A stretch of 64,000 bases of DNA from Pseudomonas jinjuensis. Lineage in GTDB: Bacteria > Pseudomonadota > Gammaproteobacteria > Pseudomonadales > Pseudomonadaceae. A program made the position numbers and the translations under genes. Under the pieces are notes generated by a model. It did not search any database. It worked only from the letters and a program-made list of their open reading frames with translations, and was not told the origin of the DNA. The stretch spans positions 186,001-250,000 of the forward strand of contig NZ_FNIJ01000007.1 of the NCBI RefSeq assembly GCF_900103845.1, read 5' to 3'. Below, in pieces: positions 41,329-54,299 of the stretch (within the stretch, counting starts at the first letter, position 1; each line of letters starts with the position of its first letter).

Positions 41329-42339
41329 TCACCGTGACAGCGTGATCGTCAGGTAGACGAGGTAGAGCGCGCCGTTGCCCAGCAGTACCCACACCGGCAG
41401 GCCATTGCGGCGGGCGTTCAGGCGCAGCCAGAGCGCGGCGGCGAGGGTCACCAGAACGCCGGTCAGCACCTCGATGCGTGGCTGCCAGGGCGTGAGCAGG
41501 ATGCCTATGGCCGGCAGCAGGGTGCCCTGGAAGACCATCGCGCCGGTGATGTTGCCGAAGGCCAGGGTGTCCTTGCCGCGGCGTACCCAGAGGATGCTGT
41601 TGACCTTTTCCGGCAGCTCGGTGGCGATCGGGATGATCAGCAGCGACAGCAGCAGCGCGGAGATTCCCAGCAGGTTCGATACGCCCTCGACGCCATGGAT
41701 GAAGCCCCGGGCGCCCAGTACCAGCAGGGCCAGGCCGAGCAGCAGTTGCAGCAGGATGGTCGCGCCGTTGGTGGGCAGGCCGGTGTGCGACAGGTACATG
41801 TGGTCGCCGGCCTCGGTGCCGTGCCCGTTTTCCACCAGGCCCTGGGAAGCGCGCAGGGTCAGGGTGAGGTAGGCGACGTAGGTGAGCACCAGCAGCGCGC
41901 TGAGGCAGATGCGCAGCACCGGCAGGTACGGCGGGATGAACATGGCGATGGTGGCGAGGGAGAAGGCCACCAGGAAGAAGTTCAGGTCGCGCCGCAGGCC
42001 GCTGGATTCCGGGCGGACGCGGCCGGCGAGGCCGCGGCTCCTGAAGATCGCCAGCGCCATCAGGCTGGTGGACAGGGTGGACAGCATCAGCGGCGCGCCG
42101 AGGATGGCGCCGACCCCGACTTCCTGGTTGAGCTGGACGTTGCTGCCGCCGGCGAGCAGCGCCAGCAGCGGCACCAGGGTTTCCGGCATGGCGGTGCCGA
42201 TGGCGGCGAACAGCGAGCCGGTGACGCCTTCGGAGATGCCCAGGCGTTCGCCGAGGTGTTCGAGGGCGTTGGTGAAGAGTTCGGCGGCGACCAGGATCAC
42301 CAGCAGCATGCCAAGCAGCTCGAAAACGAAGGTCAGCAT
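41329..42339 (-). CDS. Sodium/calcium exchanger-like membrane protein
   Basis: This 336-residue inner-membrane protein has ten hydrophobic segments and the two alpha-repeats of the CaCA superfamily: FAAIGTAMPETLVPLLALLA (about 45-63) and IPIATELPEKVNSILW (about 237-252). Conserved acidic residues stand in the middle of each repeat. It probably exchanges Ca2+ or another cation for Na+ or H+. The two halves are separated by a hydrophilic loop (about 165-185). No partner genes. Confidence 0.88.
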   Translation of the reverse strand: MLTFVFELLGMLLVILVAAELFTNALEHLGERLGISEGVTGSLFAAIGTAMPETLVPLLALLAGGSNVQLNQEVGVGAILGAPLMLSTLSTSLMALAIFRSRGLAGRVRPESSGLRRDLNFFLVAFSLATIAMFIPPYLPVLRICLSALLVLTYVAYLTLTLRASQGLVENGHGTEAGDHMYLSHTGLPTNGATILLQLLLGLALLVLGARGFIHGVEGVSNLLGISALLLSLLIIPIATELPEKVNSILWVRRGKDTLAFGNITGAMVFQGTLLPAIGILLTPWQPRIEVLTGVLVTLAAALWLRLNARRNGLPVWVLLGNGALYLVYLTITLSR

Positions 42340-42508
42340 GCCCGGCTCTCCCTGGCGGTGGTTTCGGCGTCGCGACGATCCGCCCGGCGGCGGGCCGTCA
42401 TTCCTGGAACGCCTGGAATTCTAGATGATCGCCGGGAGCCTCAATGGATCGGGATCAGGAAGGGTGAACCTGCGGCCAGTGCTGCCTCTGGCCGCAGGTG
42501 CGCCGGGG

Positions 42509-42790
42509 TCAGTTGCTGGTACCGCCGCTGTTGCCGCCGCCACCCTTCTGTTTCTCGAGCATGGTCAGCGCTTCGGTGGTGGTGGAGATGCAGGCCTTGG
42601 TGTCGCCGGCGGCCTGTTCCTGCGCGGCCTTGTCGCGTAGCGCGCCGATGCGCTGGTCGAGGGTGGTGTTGTTGGTCTCGGTCTTCAGGCTGTCGTCGAT
42701 CTTCTGCAGGTTGGCGTCGCACAGGTCGCCTGCGGCGAATGCCGGCGAAACCGTCAGCGCGGCGGCGAGGAAGAGGAAGGTACGTTTCAT
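42509..42790 (-). CDS. Small exported protein (DUF1090-like)
   Basis: This 93-residue protein has a signal peptide (MKRTFLFLAAALTVSPAFAA) and a helical mature region with a CDANLQKIDDSL...ACISTTTEALTMLEKQK pattern, two Cys, and a Gly-rich tail (GGGGNSGGTSN). It resembles small periplasmic DUF1090-type proteins, but this is uncertain. The start at 42790 follows GGAGAACCGCC. A 11-bp perfect hairpin (CCTGCGGCCAG / CTGGCCGCAGG) downstream at about 42471-42500 may end the transcript. Confidence 0.7.
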   Translation of the reverse strand: MKRTFLFLAAALTVSPAFAAGDLCDANLQKIDDSLKTETNNTTLDQRIGALRDKAAQEQAAGDTKACISTTTEALTMLEKQKGGGGNSGGTSN

Positions 42791-42932
42791 GGCGGTTCTC
42801 CTCATGGGATAGGCCGGTTGGAAACATGCCCCGGTTTTTCGGGCCATACGCTGTGGACTTCCTGCGTTCGCGGCGGGTTCAGTCGAATTGGCGGGACGGC
42901 CGGCCGCTCCGCGGGGAACGGCCGGCGGGCGC

Positions 42933-45737
<2,805 letters not shown>

Positions 45738-45823
45738 AACGGCTCCAGTCATCATCGCTGCGTGGGCCGCTGGGCGGCCCATCGGGTTCTTGTGATTCGA
45801 TCGCGCCAGGCGCGCGCTTTTCG

Positions 45824-45892
45824 GTAGGAGCGAGCTTGCTCGCGAACCGGGCAGGCACGGAGTCAAGCGTTCGCGAGCAAGCTCGCTCCTAC
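45824..45892. repeat. REP pair between lldD and lldE
   Basis: GTAGGAGCGAGCTTGCTCGC and its near-complement ending GCTCGCTCCTAC face each other around a short spacer. Same family as 9958-10017. In an operon, REP pairs can stabilise the upstream lldPD message. Confidence 0.85.
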
Positions 45893-45905
45893 AAAAGAAA
45901 GGTCC

Positions 45906-47051
45906 TTACTTTCCGAATTCGCGCACCAGCGAGTCGCGGGTGATCTCGCCGATGGACTTGGCGCCGGTGAGCACCATGGCCACGCGCATTTCCTTCTCGA
46001 ACAGCTCCAGCAGGTTCTTCACGCCGGCCTCGCCGTGGGTCGCCAGGGCGTAGAGGAAGGCGCGGCCGATGAGCACGGTGTCCGCGCCCAGGGCGATCAT
46101 CCGTACCACGTCCAGGCCGTTGCGGATGCCGGAGTCGGCGAGGATCTTCAGGTCGCCCTTCACCGCATCGGCAATTGCCGGCAGGGCGCGGGCGCTGGAG
46201 AGCACGCCGTCGAGCTGGCGGCCGCCGTGGTTGGAGACGATGATGCCGTCGGCGCCGAACTTCACGGCGTCCCTGGCGTCGTCCGGATCGAGGATCCCCT
46301 TGATCACCATCGGGCCGTCCCAGAAGTCGCGAATCCACTCCAGGTCCTTCCAGGAAATCGACGGGTCGAAGTTGGCGCCCAGCCAGCCGATGTAGTCGGC
46401 CAGGCCGGTGGGGTTGCCACGGTACTTGGAGATGTTGCCCAGGTCGTGGGGCTTGCCCAGCAGGCCGACGTCCAGCGCCCACTGCGGGTGAGTCATGGCT
46501 TGCCAGACACGGCGCAGCGGCGCGTTCGGGCCGCTCATGCCGGAGTGCGCGTCGCGGTAGCGGGCGCCGGGCACCGGCATGTCGACGGTGAACACCAGGG
46601 TGGTGACGCCGGCGGCCTTGGCGCGCTCCAGGGCATTGCGCATGAAGCCACGATCCTTGAGCACGTAGAGCTGGAACCACATGGGCCGGTCGATGGCCGG
46701 CGCCACTTCCTCGATCGGGCACACCGACACCGTGGACAGGGTGAAGGGAATGCCTTTCGCCGCCGCCGCACGGGCCGCCTGCACCTCGCCGCGGCGCGCG
46801 TACATGCCGGTCAGGCCGACCGGCGCCAGGACCACGGGCATGCTCAGCGTCTCGCCGAACAGCTTCGTCTCCAGGCTCAGCTCGGACATGTTCTTCAGCA
46901 CGCGCTGGCGCAGGGCGATGCCGGCCAGGTCGTCGACGTTGTTGCGCAGCGTGCGCTCGGCGTAGGCGCCACCGTCGGCGTAGTGGAACAGGAACGGCGG
47001 CAGCTTGCGTTGGGCTGCGGCGCGGTAGTCGGTAGAGGCAGAAATGATCAT
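45906..47051 (-). CDS. lldD: L-lactate dehydrogenase (FMN, quinone-linked)
   Basis: This 381-residue FMN enzyme oxidises L-lactate to pyruvate and passes electrons to quinones at the inner membrane. It shows [24 protein letters not shown]-type start ([19 protein letters not shown]), [16 protein letters not shown] with the catalytic His/Arg (about 270-285), and [15 protein letters not shown] (about 325). Start ATG 47051 fits the family. It lies between lldP and lldE in the lldPDE operon controlled by LldR. Confidence 0.95.
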   Translation of the reverse strand: MIISASTDYRAAAQRKLPPFLFHYADGGAYAERTLRNNVDDLAGIALRQRVLKNMSELSLETKLFGETLSMPVVLAPVGLTGMYARRGEVQAARAAAAKGIPFTLSTVSVCPIEEVAPAIDRPMWFQLYVLKDRGFMRNALERAKAAGVTTLVFTVDMPVPGARYRDAHSGMSGPNAPLRRVWQAMTHPQWALDVGLLGKPHDLGNISKYRGNPTGLADYIGWLGANFDPSISWKDLEWIRDFWDGPMVIKGILDPDDARDAVKFGADGIIVSNHGGRQLDGVLSSARALPAIADAVKGDLKILADSGIRNGLDVVRMIALGADTVLIGRAFLYALATHGEAGVKNLLELFEKEMRVAMVLTGAKSIGEITRDSLVREFGK

Positions 47052-47130
47052 GTGGTTTCGCACCGGTGGTTGAGGGCGGTGTGGAAGCGCAAGGCCGGCG
47101 CGCGATCCCGCGCGGCCGGCCAGGTTCACT

Positions 47131-48804
47131 TTAGTGAACGAGCATGCCGGTGAAGATATAGGCCTGCGCCAGCGTGATCAGGCCGACCATGATGGCGAAC
47201 ATCAGGCTGTGCTTCAGGGTGAAGCGGAACAGGTTGGATTCCTTGCCGACCATGCCGGTGGCCGCGCAGGCCACGGCGATGGACTGCGGCGAGATCATCT
47301 TGCCGGTCACGCCGCCGCTGGTGTTGGCCGCTACCAGCAGGGTGTCGTTGACGCCGATCTGGTGCGCGGTGGTCGCCTGCAGCGAGCCGAACAGGGCGTT
47401 GGAGGAGGTATCCGAACCGGTGAGGAACACGCCCAGCCAGCCGAGGATCGGCGAGAAGAACGGGAACAGCGCGCCGGTGCCGGCCAGGACCAGGGCCAGG
47501 GTGGTGGACATGCCCGAGTAGTTGGTGACGAAGGCGAAGGCCAGCACCATGCCGATCGACAGGATCGGCCACTTCAGCTCGACCAGGGTCTCCTTGAATG
47601 TGGTCAGACCAATTTTGGCGCCGATGCGCAGGATGAACATCGAGATCACCGCGGAGAAGAAGATCGCGGTGCCGGTGGCGGAAACCGGGTCCAGCTTGAA
47701 GACCGCGGCGATCGGCGTCGGGTTGGCGACGATGGGCGCGGCTTTCACCACCAGTTGGTCGAGGTGCGGAATGGCGAAGTTGAACACCAGGCTGTACAGC
47801 GCGCCGCCCGGGGCGAACATGGCCTTGAACGGCTTCAGGGTCCAGATGGTGACCATCACGGTGAGCACCAGGAACGGCGACCAGGCCTTGAGAATTTCGC
47901 CGAAGCTGTAGGGCGTCGGTTCGGCGCCACGCGGGCCGCTACCGAGGACTGCAGCGCCGCCGGAGACGCCGACCACTTCGCGCTCGCTGGCCGGTTGCCA
48001 GACCTTGAGGAACAGGGTCAGGGAAATCAGGCTGACCAGGGCGGAGGTGATGTCCGGCAGTTCCGGGCCGATGAAGTTGGAAGTGAAGTACTGGGTGACG
48101 GCGAAGCTGCCGCCGGCGACCAGTGCGGCCGGCCAGGTTTCCTTCACGCCCTTCAGGCCGTCCATCATGAATACCAGCCAGAACGGTACCAGGACCGACA
48201 GGAATGGCAGCTGGCGGCCGGTCATGGCGCCGATCTTGAACGCGTCGATGCCGGTCACCTGGCCGGCCACGATGATCGGGATGCCCAGCGCGCCGAAGGC
48301 CACCGGCGCGGTATTGGCGATCAGGCACAGGCCGGCGGCGTACAGCGGATTGAAGCCGAGGCCGACCAGCAGGGCGGCGGTGATCGCCACCGGCGCGCCG
48401 AAGCCGGCCGCGCCTTCGAGGAAGGCGCCGAAGGAGAAGCCGATCAGCAGTACCTGCAGGCGCTGGTCGCCGGTGATCGACAACACCGAGCTGCGGATGA
48501 CTTCGAACTGGCCGCTCTTGACCGTGAGTTTGTAGAGGAACACCGCCGCGACGATGATCCAGGCGATCGGCCACAGGCCGTAGGCGAAGCCGTAGCCGGC
48601 GGCGGCGAAGGCCATGTCGGCGGGCATCTGGAAGGCGAGGATGGCGACGGCGATGGACAGCGCCAGGGTGATGGTGCCGGCGACGTGGCCCTTCATGCGG
48701 AACACCGCGAGGGCGAGGAAGAAGAAGACGATCGGAATTACGGCGACCAGCGCCGACAGGCCGAGGCTGCCGAGCGGAGTGTAGATCTGCTGCCAGGTTT
48801 GCAT
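47131..48804 (-). CDS. lldP: L-lactate permease
   Basis: This 557-residue integral membrane protein has about 12-14 helices and the LctP family segments [20 protein letters not shown] (about 125-143), [16 protein letters not shown] (about 165-180) and the C-terminal [20 protein letters not shown]. It imports lactate with protons. First gene of the leftward lldPDE operon, preceded by the LldR palindrome at 48929. Confidence 0.95.
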   Translation of the reverse strand: MQTWQQIYTPLGSLGLSALVAVIPIVFFFLALAVFRMKGHVAGTITLALSIAVAILAFQMPADMAFAAAGYGFAYGLWPIAWIIVAAVFLYKLTVKSGQFEVIRSSVLSITGDQRLQVLLIGFSFGAFLEGAAGFGAPVAITAALLVGLGFNPLYAAGLCLIANTAPVAFGALGIPIIVAGQVTGIDAFKIGAMTGRQLPFLSVLVPFWLVFMMDGLKGVKETWPAALVAGGSFAVTQYFTSNFIGPELPDITSALVSLISLTLFLKVWQPASEREVVGVSGGAAVLGSGPRGAEPTPYSFGEILKAWSPFLVLTVMVTIWTLKPFKAMFAPGGALYSLVFNFAIPHLDQLVVKAAPIVANPTPIAAVFKLDPVSATGTAIFFSAVISMFILRIGAKIGLTTFKETLVELKWPILSIGMVLAFAFVTNYSGMSTTLALVLAGTGALFPFFSPILGWLGVFLTGSDTSSNALFGSLQATTAHQIGVNDTLLVAANTSGGVTGKMISPQSIAVACAATGMVGKESNLFRFTLKHSLMFAIMVGLITLAQAYIFTGMLVH

Positions 48805-49115
48805 CTGGTTGGCTCCCTAGTTGTTCTTGGTGAGTGCCTTGTGCCGGTCTGACGATTCCGGGTCGCTTGTGGCGTTCCGGCAGGCTGTCGACTGATCGCG
48901 GCGATCTGGTTTTGGACTGATTGTCGGAAAATTGGTAATACCAATTTACAAATCCGAGGTGCCAGCGTAAAAGCGTTGCGTGAGGCTGTCAATTTGCAGA
49001 CTTACGACTTTTGTTGAACGGCGATTCCCCGACCCGGGCTTGTTGCCGGAAATGCGGATGGGTAGGCTGCCGCGCTTGCGGCTCGAAGGCCGGATATAGA
49101 GGGGCTGGGACGAAG
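48805..49115. other. lldP / lldR divergent regulatory region
   Basis: About 310 bases between the divergent genes. It includes the LldR palindrome (48929-48947), which is about 125 bases upstream of lldP and 170 upstream of lldR. No other clear feature was seen. Confidence 0.6.
48929..48947. promoter_or_regulatory. LldR operator palindrome
   Basis: AAATTGGTAATACCAATTT is a perfect 9+1+9 palindrome. It matches the FadR/PdhR-type operator (AATTGGTnnnACCAATT) recognised by LldR-like repressors. Its position between lldP and lldR fits lactate-responsive repression. Confidence 0.88.
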
Positions 49116-49883
49116 ATGGGATTTGGTCAGGTAAGACAGCGCCGCTTGTCGGACGACATCGTCGAGCGGCTCGAGGCGATGATTCTCGAAGGCACGCTCA
49201 AGGGCGGCGAGCGCCTGCCGCCCGAGCGCGCGCTGGCGGAACAGTTCGGCGTGTCACGGCCGTCGCTGCGCGAGGCGATCCAGAAGCTGGTGGCCAAGGG
49301 GCTGCTGATCAGCCGCCAGGGCGGCGGCAACTATGTCACCGAAGAACTCGGCTCGATGTTCAGCGATCCGCTGCTGCACCTGCTGGAGAACAATCCCGAG
49401 GCGCAGCGCGATCTGCTGGAGTTTCGCCATACGCTGGAAGGTTCCTGCGCCTTCTACGCGGCGCAGCGGGCGACGGCGGTGGATCACCAGCGCCTGAAGC
49501 AGGCCTTCGATACCCTGCAGGAATGCTATCGGCAGCACGGCAAGGTGAGCCGTGCGGAGGAGGGCGCCGCGGATGCGAACTTCCACCTGGCGATCGCCGA
49601 GGCCAGCCACAACGCGGTGTTGCTGCACACCATCCGCGGCCTGTTCGACCTGCTCAAGCGCAACGTGGTGACCAATATCGGCGGCATGTACGCCCAGCGC
49701 GACGAAACCCGCGAGCAGCTGATGCGCCAGCACAGCGACCTGTACGAAGCGATCGTCGGCGGGCATGCGGAGCTGGCGCGGGACGTGTCGCAACGGCACA
49801 TCGACTATGTGCGGGAAGTGCTGACCGAGGCTCAGGCGGAAGCGCTGAGGCTGGAACGGGCGCAGCGCAGGCTCGGGGCCTGA
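49116..49883 (+). CDS. lldR: LldR, FadR-family lactate-responsive repressor
   Basis: This 255-residue GntR/FadR-type regulator has a winged HTH (about 10-70: DDIVERLEAMILEGTLKGGE, RALAEQFGVSRPSLREAIQK) and a C-terminal FCD effector domain (about 95-230, with conserved Asp and His ligands in DANFHLAIAEASHN and QHSDLYEAI). The ATG at 49116 gives the canonical MGFGQVRQRRLSD start. It is divergent from lldPDE and its palindromic site is at 48929. L- or D-lactate is expected to release it. Confidence 0.93.
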   Translation: MGFGQVRQRRLSDDIVERLEAMILEGTLKGGERLPPERALAEQFGVSRPSLREAIQKLVAKGLLISRQGGGNYVTEELGSMFSDPLLHLLENNPEAQRDLLEFRHTLEGSCAFYAAQRATAVDHQRLKQAFDTLQECYRQHGKVSRAEEGAADANFHLAIAEASHNAVLLHTIRGLFDLLKRNVVTNIGGMYAQRDETREQLMRQHSDLYEAIVGGHAELARDVSQRHIDYVREVLTEAQAEALRLERAQRRLGA

Positions 49884-49914
49884 GGTTCGGGGTCGATTGA
49901 CCGGCAACTGCCGG

Positions 49915-50394
49915 TCAGTCGTCCTTGCCGTGGCGCATGGCGCGCTGGATCTCGCGATCGGAGTCGCGCACCTTCTCGGTGTCGCGCTTGTCGTATTCCT
50001 TCTTGCCCTTGGCCAGCGCGATCTCGCACTTGATCAGGTGCTTCTTCCAGTAGATCGACAGCGCGACGCAGGCGTAGCCCTTCTGCTGCACGGCGCCGAA
50101 CAGCTTGCCCAGCTCGCGCTTGTGCAGCAGCAGCTTGCGGGTGCGGATCGGGTCGGCGATCACGTGGGTGCTGGCGGTCGTCAGCGGAGTGATGTGCGCA
50201 CCGAACAACCAGGCTTCGCCGTCCTTGAGCAGGACGTAGCTGTCCACCAGCTGCGCCTTGCCGGCGCGCAGGCTCTTCACTTCCCAGCCGGAAAGGGCAA
50301 TCCCCGCCTCGAAGCGTTGTTCGATGAAATAGTCGTGCAGAGCCTTCTTGTTCTGCGCGATGGTCCCCGAAGGGTGTTTCTTCTGTTTAGCCAT
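49915..50394 (-). CDS. smpB: SsrA-binding protein SmpB
   Basis: This 159-residue protein has the SmpB fold: [39 protein letters not shown], and a basic C-terminal tail ([20 protein letters not shown]). It binds the tRNA-like part of tmRNA and brings it to stalled ribosomes. The tmRNA gene is about 9.5 kb to the left in this window. It begins [19 protein letters not shown]. Divergent from ratA. Confidence 0.97.
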   Translation of the reverse strand: MAKQKKHPSGTIAQNKKALHDYFIEQRFEAGIALSGWEVKSLRAGKAQLVDSYVLLKDGEAWLFGAHITPLTTASTHVIADPIRTRKLLLHKRELGKLFGAVQQKGYACVALSIYWKKHLIKCEIALAKGKKEYDKRDTEKVRDSDREIQRAMRHGKDD

Positions 50395-50574
50395 AGGCCG
50401 CGCATTATAGGGAGTCGCTTGCGGGCCCGCCATCGGCGCATGTGCTCCTGATAAGGGATGCGCGCTTGAGAGGGCGTGACTAATCTCGGAGAATGCGCGC
50501 TGTTTTTTGCACAGGGGGCGCCCGCTGCCGCAAGGCCGCCAGAGCCCCGAAAAACGAGCAAGCGAGACTTTCCT

Positions 50575-51009
50575 ATGAGCACGCATATCCAGCGTTCGGC
50601 GCTGCTGCCTTACCCCGCGCAAACGCTGTACGACCTGGTGAACGACGTGGCGCGTTACCCGGAGTTCCTGCCCTGGTGTTCGGCCAGCAAGGTGCTGGAG
50701 GCCAGCGAGGAAGCCATGCGCGCCGAAATCACGGTGGCCAAGGGCAGCCTCACCCAGCGCTTCACCACCCGCAACACGCTGGTTCCGGGGCAAAGCATCG
50801 AGATGAACCTGGAAGAAGGGCCGTTCACCGAGCTGCACGGCGTGTGGAACTTCAAGGCGCTTGGCGACAAGGCCTGCAAGATCACCCTGGACCTGCGCTT
50901 CGACTATGCCGGCGCACTGGTCAAGGCGACCCTCGGCCCGCTGTTCACCCAGGCGGCGAACACCATGGTCGACGCCTTCTGCCAGCGGGCCAAGCAACTG
51001 CATGGCTGA
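50575..51009 (+). CDS. ratA: RatA, START/polyketide-cyclase-like protein (ribosome-associated)
   Basis: This 144-residue protein matches the RatA family: [51 protein letters not shown] and C-terminal [14 protein letters not shown]. coli RatA affects 70S formation; related YfjG-type proteins also have lipid-binding START folds and act in ubiquinone biology. The gene overlaps the next by 8 bases. The start at 50575 is set by the family N-terminus. Confidence 0.92.
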   Translation: MSTHIQRSALLPYPAQTLYDLVNDVARYPEFLPWCSASKVLEASEEAMRAEITVAKGSLTQRFTTRNTLVPGQSIEMNLEEGPFTELHGVWNFKALGDKACKITLDLRFDYAGALVKATLGPLFTQAANTMVDAFCQRAKQLHG

Positions 51010-51316
51010 GACGCGCAACATCGCCGTCGAGGTGGTCTACGCGCTGCCGGACCGCCAGCGGCTGCTGCGCCTGACCGTACCCTACGGCACCAGCGTGCGG
51101 CAGGCGGTGGCGGCGTCGGGCATCGCCCGGGAATTCCCGGAAATAGATGTGCTGCACTGCCCGCTGGGCGTCTTCGGCAAGGCTGTCGCCGCGCCGGAAC
51201 AGCGTGTGCTGGAAGAGGGCGAGCGGGTGGAGATCTACCGTCCGCTGATCGCCGATCCCAAGGAAGTGCGCAAGCAGCGCGCGGCGAGGGCGAAGGCGGC
51301 CAGGGCGGAGCGATAA
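51002..51316 (+). CDS. rnfH: RnfH-family protein (RatB)
   Basis: This 104-residue protein is of the UPF0125/RnfH family: [60 protein letters not shown]. It has a ubiquitin-like beta-grasp fold and no known enzymatic activity. It starts inside ratA (ATG 51002) and is translationally coupled. The two form the conserved ratA-rnfH pair beside smpB. Confidence 0.92.
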   Translation: MAETRNIAVEVVYALPDRQRLLRLTVPYGTSVRQAVAASGIAREFPEIDVLHCPLGVFGKAVAAPEQRVLEEGERVEIYRPLIADPKEVRKQRAARAKAARAER

Positions 51317-51318
51317 CG

Positions 51319-51347
51319 AAAGAGCCCGGCATCTGCCGGGCTCTTTT
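51319..51347. terminator. Bidirectional terminator between rnfH and bamE
   Basis: AGAGCCCGGC-ATCT-GCCGGGCTCT (51321-51330 with 51335-51344) is followed by TTT and preceded by AAAG. It serves both the rightward rnfH and the leftward bamE genes. Confidence 0.9.
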
Positions 51348-51355
51348 CCTATTTC

Positions 51356-51889
51356 CTACTGCGGATTTGTTTCCAAAGGTTCCGGAACCGGGACCGGTAC
51401 GGTTTCCACCTGGTCCACTTCGCGCTGGATCTGCTCTTCCACGGAGCCAGGCTTGGCGGGCTGCTCCGGGGCCTGTTCGGGCTGCTGCCGGGTGGGCTCC
51501 TGCGGCGTGGCGGGAGCGCTTTCCTGGCCCATGATGGCCTCATCGCGGCTCACGCCGGGCATGAAGTCGCCGTTCAGGCCGATCAGCTGGTCGTTGTCGT
51601 TGAACTGCAGGGTCATCCGTTCCTGCTGGCGAACGCCGCCGCCGACCTGGATGCTGTACAGGTAATCCCAGCGATTGGGGTGGAAAGTATCGACGAGAAG
51701 CGGGTTACCCATGATAAACCGCACTTGCCGACGGGTCATTCCGGGCTTCAACTGGTCTATCATGTCTTGTGTTACGACGTTGCCCTGCTGGATGTCGATC
51801 TTGTAGACCCCCGGGAACGAGCAACCGGCGAGTGCGGCGAGTCCCAGTGCGAAAGCGAGACTGGTCAGCATGTGCTTGGCGTTTTGCAT
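51356..51889 (-). CDS. bamE: BamE/OmlA outer-membrane lipoprotein
   Basis: This 177-residue lipoprotein has a signal peptide with lipobox LAALAGC (Cys near residue 23) and the BamE fold: [40 protein letters not shown]. It belongs to the outer-membrane beta-barrel assembly complex (P. aeruginosa OmlA). A Pro/Gln/Glu-rich tail of about 55 residues follows the domain, longer than E. coli BamE (about 113 residues). Divergent from fur, as in P. aeruginosa where the promoters overlap. Confidence 0.94.
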   Translation of the reverse strand: MQNAKHMLTSLAFALGLAALAGCSFPGVYKIDIQQGNVVTQDMIDQLKPGMTRRQVRFIMGNPLLVDTFHPNRWDYLYSIQVGGGVRQQERMTLQFNDNDQLIGLNGDFMPGVSRDEAIMGQESAPATPQEPTRQQPEQAPEQPAKPGSVEEQIQREVDQVETVPVPVPEPLETNPQ

Positions 51890-51985
51890 CAGGGGGTGAC
51901 TTCCACTATCTTGGCTGGGCGACGAATTCCCGATCATACCTGCATTGAGGGAGGCTGCGAAGCATCCCGCGCCGAGAAAGCAAAC

Positions 51986-52390
51986 ATGGTTGAAAACAGC
52001 GAACTGCGGAAAGCCGGCCTGAAAGTCACGCTGCCGCGCGTCAAGATCCTCCAGATGCTCGACTCCACCGAGCAGCGCCACATGAGTGCGGAGGATGTCT
52101 ACAAGGCACTGATGGAGGCGGGCGAAGATGTCGGTCTGGCCACGGTCTACCGTGTGCTGACCCAGTTCGAGGCCGCCGGCCTGGTGGTGCGCCACAACTT
52201 CGACGGCGGCCACGCGGTATTCGAGCTCGCCGACAGCGGTCACCATGACCACATGGTGTGCGTGGATACCGGCGAGGTCGTCGAATTCATGGATAGCCAG
52301 ATCGAGAGTCGGCAGAGGGAGATCGTTGCCGAACGTGGCTTCGAGCTGGTCGATCACAATCTGGTGCTCTACGTGCGCAAGAAGAAATAA
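51986..52390 (+). CDS. fur: Ferric uptake regulator Fur
   Basis: This 134-residue protein is Fur: N-terminal winged helix ([60 protein letters not shown]), metal-binding HHDHMVC and [14 protein letters not shown]. It represses iron-uptake genes when loaded with Fe2+. The ATG at 51986 fits the family length. It shares a divergent promoter region with bamE. Confidence 0.97.
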   Translation: MVENSELRKAGLKVTLPRVKILQMLDSTEQRHMSAEDVYKALMEAGEDVGLATVYRVLTQFEAAGLVVRHNFDGGHAVFELADSGHHDHMVCVDTGEVVEFMDSQIESRQREIVAERGFELVDHNLVLYVRKKK

Positions 52391-52407
52391 GCGCGCACAA
52401 ACAGAGA

Positions 52408-52431
52408 CGGCGACCTTCGGGTCGCCGTTTT
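52408..52431 (+). terminator. fur terminator
   Basis: CGGCGACC-TTCG-GGTCGCCG followed by TTTTCG. It is a perfect 8-bp stem with a stable UUCG loop and is 18 bases after the fur stop. Confidence 0.9.
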
Positions 52432-52454
52432 CGTTTGCGGGCTTTCTGTAGGAC

Positions 52455-54131
52455 CTACCCTTGGACGGCGGAGTCCACCATCTTCCGCGCATGGGCCAGC
52501 GATTCCTTGGTGAGGTCGACGCCGCCGAGCATGCGGGCGATCTCCTCGATGCGCTCGCTCTTCTTCAGGTTGGCCACCGCCGTGCGGGTCTCGCTGGTGC
52601 CGCGTTCCTTGTGCACGAACAGGTGCTGGTGGCCCTGGGCGGCTACCTGCGGCAGGTGGGTCACGGTCAGCACCTGGCCGCGCGCGCCGAGATTGCGCAG
52701 CAGCTGGCCGACCACCTCTGCGGTCGGGCCGCCGATGCCGACGTCCACTTCGTCGAACACCAGGGTCGGGATGCGCGAGGTCTGCGCGGTGATGACCTGG
52801 ATCGCCAGGCTGATGCGCGACAGCTCGCCACCGGAGGCCACCTTGGCCAGGGTTTTCATCGGCTGGCCCGGGTTGGCGCTGACCTGGAACTCCACCTGCT
52901 CCAGCCCGTTGGCCTGTGGTTCCGCCTGAGCCAGTTCGCCCAGTTCGATGGCGAAACGCCCTCCCGGCATGCCGAGGCGCTGCATCTCGTGCTCCACTGC
53001 GGCGGCCAGCGGTGCGGCGGCGGCGCTGCGCAGGGCGCTGAGTTCGGCGGCCTTTTCCTGATAGTGGCGGGCGTAGGCGTCGAGTTCCTCGCCCAGGCGT
53101 TCCACTGCCTCGTCGTCCGCGTTCAGCGCTTCCAGTTCGTCGAGCAGGCGCTGCTGCAGTTCGAGCAATTCGCCCGGTTGCACGCGATGCTTGCGCGCCA
53201 GGCTGTAGATGGTGTCCAGCCGCTCTTCCAGCATCTGCAGGCGGTTGGGATCGGCATCGAAGTTGTCGATGAAGCGGTTCAGTTCGCCGACCGCTTCCTC
53301 CACCTGGATCTGCGCGCTGGACAGCAGGTTGACCGCCTCGGCCAGCGCCGCCGGCTGGCTCTGGAAGGCGGTCAGGCGGTTCAGGCTGGCGGTGAGTACG
53401 GACAGCACATTGCCGGCATCGCTTTCGCTGCACATGTCGATGACCTGATTGCAGGCATTGATCAGGCTGCCGGCGTTGCTCAGGGTCTTGTGTTCCTGCT
53501 CCAGTTCTTCCAGTTCGTTGTCGCCGAGGGCGAGGTTTTCCAGCTCGTCCAACTGGTAGCTGAGCAACTGGTGGCGGGCGCGCTGTTCGTCGCCGCTGCG
53601 CGACAGGCGGTCCAGCTCGGCGCGGGTCTGCTTCCAGCGCTGCGCGGCCAGTTGCACCTGGCGGGCCAGGTCCTGGCTGCCGGCGTATTCGTCGAGCAGG
53701 CGGCGGTGGGTGTCGGTCTTGAGCAGCGACTGGTGCTCGTGCTGGCTGTGGATGTCGATGAGCAGCTCGCCGAGGCTCTTCAGGTCGCCGAGCGGGCAGG
53801 GCGTGCCGTTGATGTAGGCACGCGAGCGGCCTTCGGCGGTGATCACCCGGCGCAGGATGCACGGCCCGTCCTGCTCCAGGTCGCGCTCGGCCAGCCAGTC
53901 GCGGGCTTCGGCAATCGCGGTGACATCGAAGCTGGCGAGAATGTCCGCCTTGTCCGCGCCCGGGCGCACCACGCCGCTGTCGGCGCGGTCGCCGAGGGCC
54001 AGGCCGAGGGCGTCGAGCATGATCGATTTGCCTGCGCCGGTTTCGCCGGTAATCACGGTCATGCCGGCGGCGAGTTCGAGATCGAGATGCTCGACGATGG
54101 CGTAGTTGTGCACGGACAGGTGAACCAGCAT
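52455..54131 (-). CDS. recN: DNA repair ATPase RecN
   Basis: This 558-residue SMC-like protein has Walker A GETGAGKS (about 29-36), two coiled-coil arms (about 150-350), the signature region [15 protein letters not shown] (about 425-440) and Walker [14 protein letters not shown] (about 470-482). RecN acts in double-strand break repair. It is preceded by an SOS box at 54155, so LexA control is expected. The length matches the family (about 553). Confidence 0.95.
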   Translation of the reverse strand: MLVHLSVHNYAIVEHLDLELAAGMTVITGETGAGKSIMLDALGLALGDRADSGVVRPGADKADILASFDVTAIAEARDWLAERDLEQDGPCILRRVITAEGRSRAYINGTPCPLGDLKSLGELLIDIHSQHEHQSLLKTDTHRRLLDEYAGSQDLARQVQLAAQRWKQTRAELDRLSRSGDEQRARHQLLSYQLDELENLALGDNELEELEQEHKTLSNAGSLINACNQVIDMCSESDAGNVLSVLTASLNRLTAFQSQPAALAEAVNLLSSAQIQVEEAVGELNRFIDNFDADPNRLQMLEERLDTIYSLARKHRVQPGELLELQQRLLDELEALNADDEAVERLGEELDAYARHYQEKAAELSALRSAAAAPLAAAVEHEMQRLGMPGGRFAIELGELAQAEPQANGLEQVEFQVSANPGQPMKTLAKVASGGELSRISLAIQVITAQTSRIPTLVFDEVDVGIGGPTAEVVGQLLRNLGARGQVLTVTHLPQVAAQGHQHLFVHKERGTSETRTAVANLKKSERIEEIARMLGGVDLTKESLAHARKMVDSAVQG

Positions 54132-54154
54132 GGGCGGCGGCTCCAGGGATTTTT

Positions 54155-54170
54155 CTGGTTATTTATACAG
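54155..54170 (-). promoter_or_regulatory. LexA (SOS) box of recN
   Basis: CTGTATAAATAACCAG (- strand) fits the LexA consensus CTGTN8ACAG with CTG-N10-CAG intact. It lies 23 bases upstream of the recN start. It explains SOS induction of recN. Confidence 0.85.
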
Positions 54171-54203
54171 TATTTTCCGCGCCTGGCAATTCTCCTTCCG
54201 ACC

Positions 54204-54231
54204 CTTGAACTGCCGGATTCGGTCCCCATAT
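54204..54231 (+). promoter_or_regulatory. Sigma-32 (RpoH) promoter of grpE-dnaK-dnaJ
   Basis: CTTGAA (54204-54209) and CCCCATAT (54224-54231) are separated by 14 bases, matching the heat-shock promoter consensus CTTGAAA-N11-16-CCCCATNT. It lies about 70 bases before grpE and back to back with the recN SOS box. Confidence 0.85.
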
Positions 54232-54299
54232 AGGCTGCAAAGCCAGGAACCAGAGGGTTCACAGTGTTTTTCAAGGCTTATTTTTCGAAGGAGAGTGGT

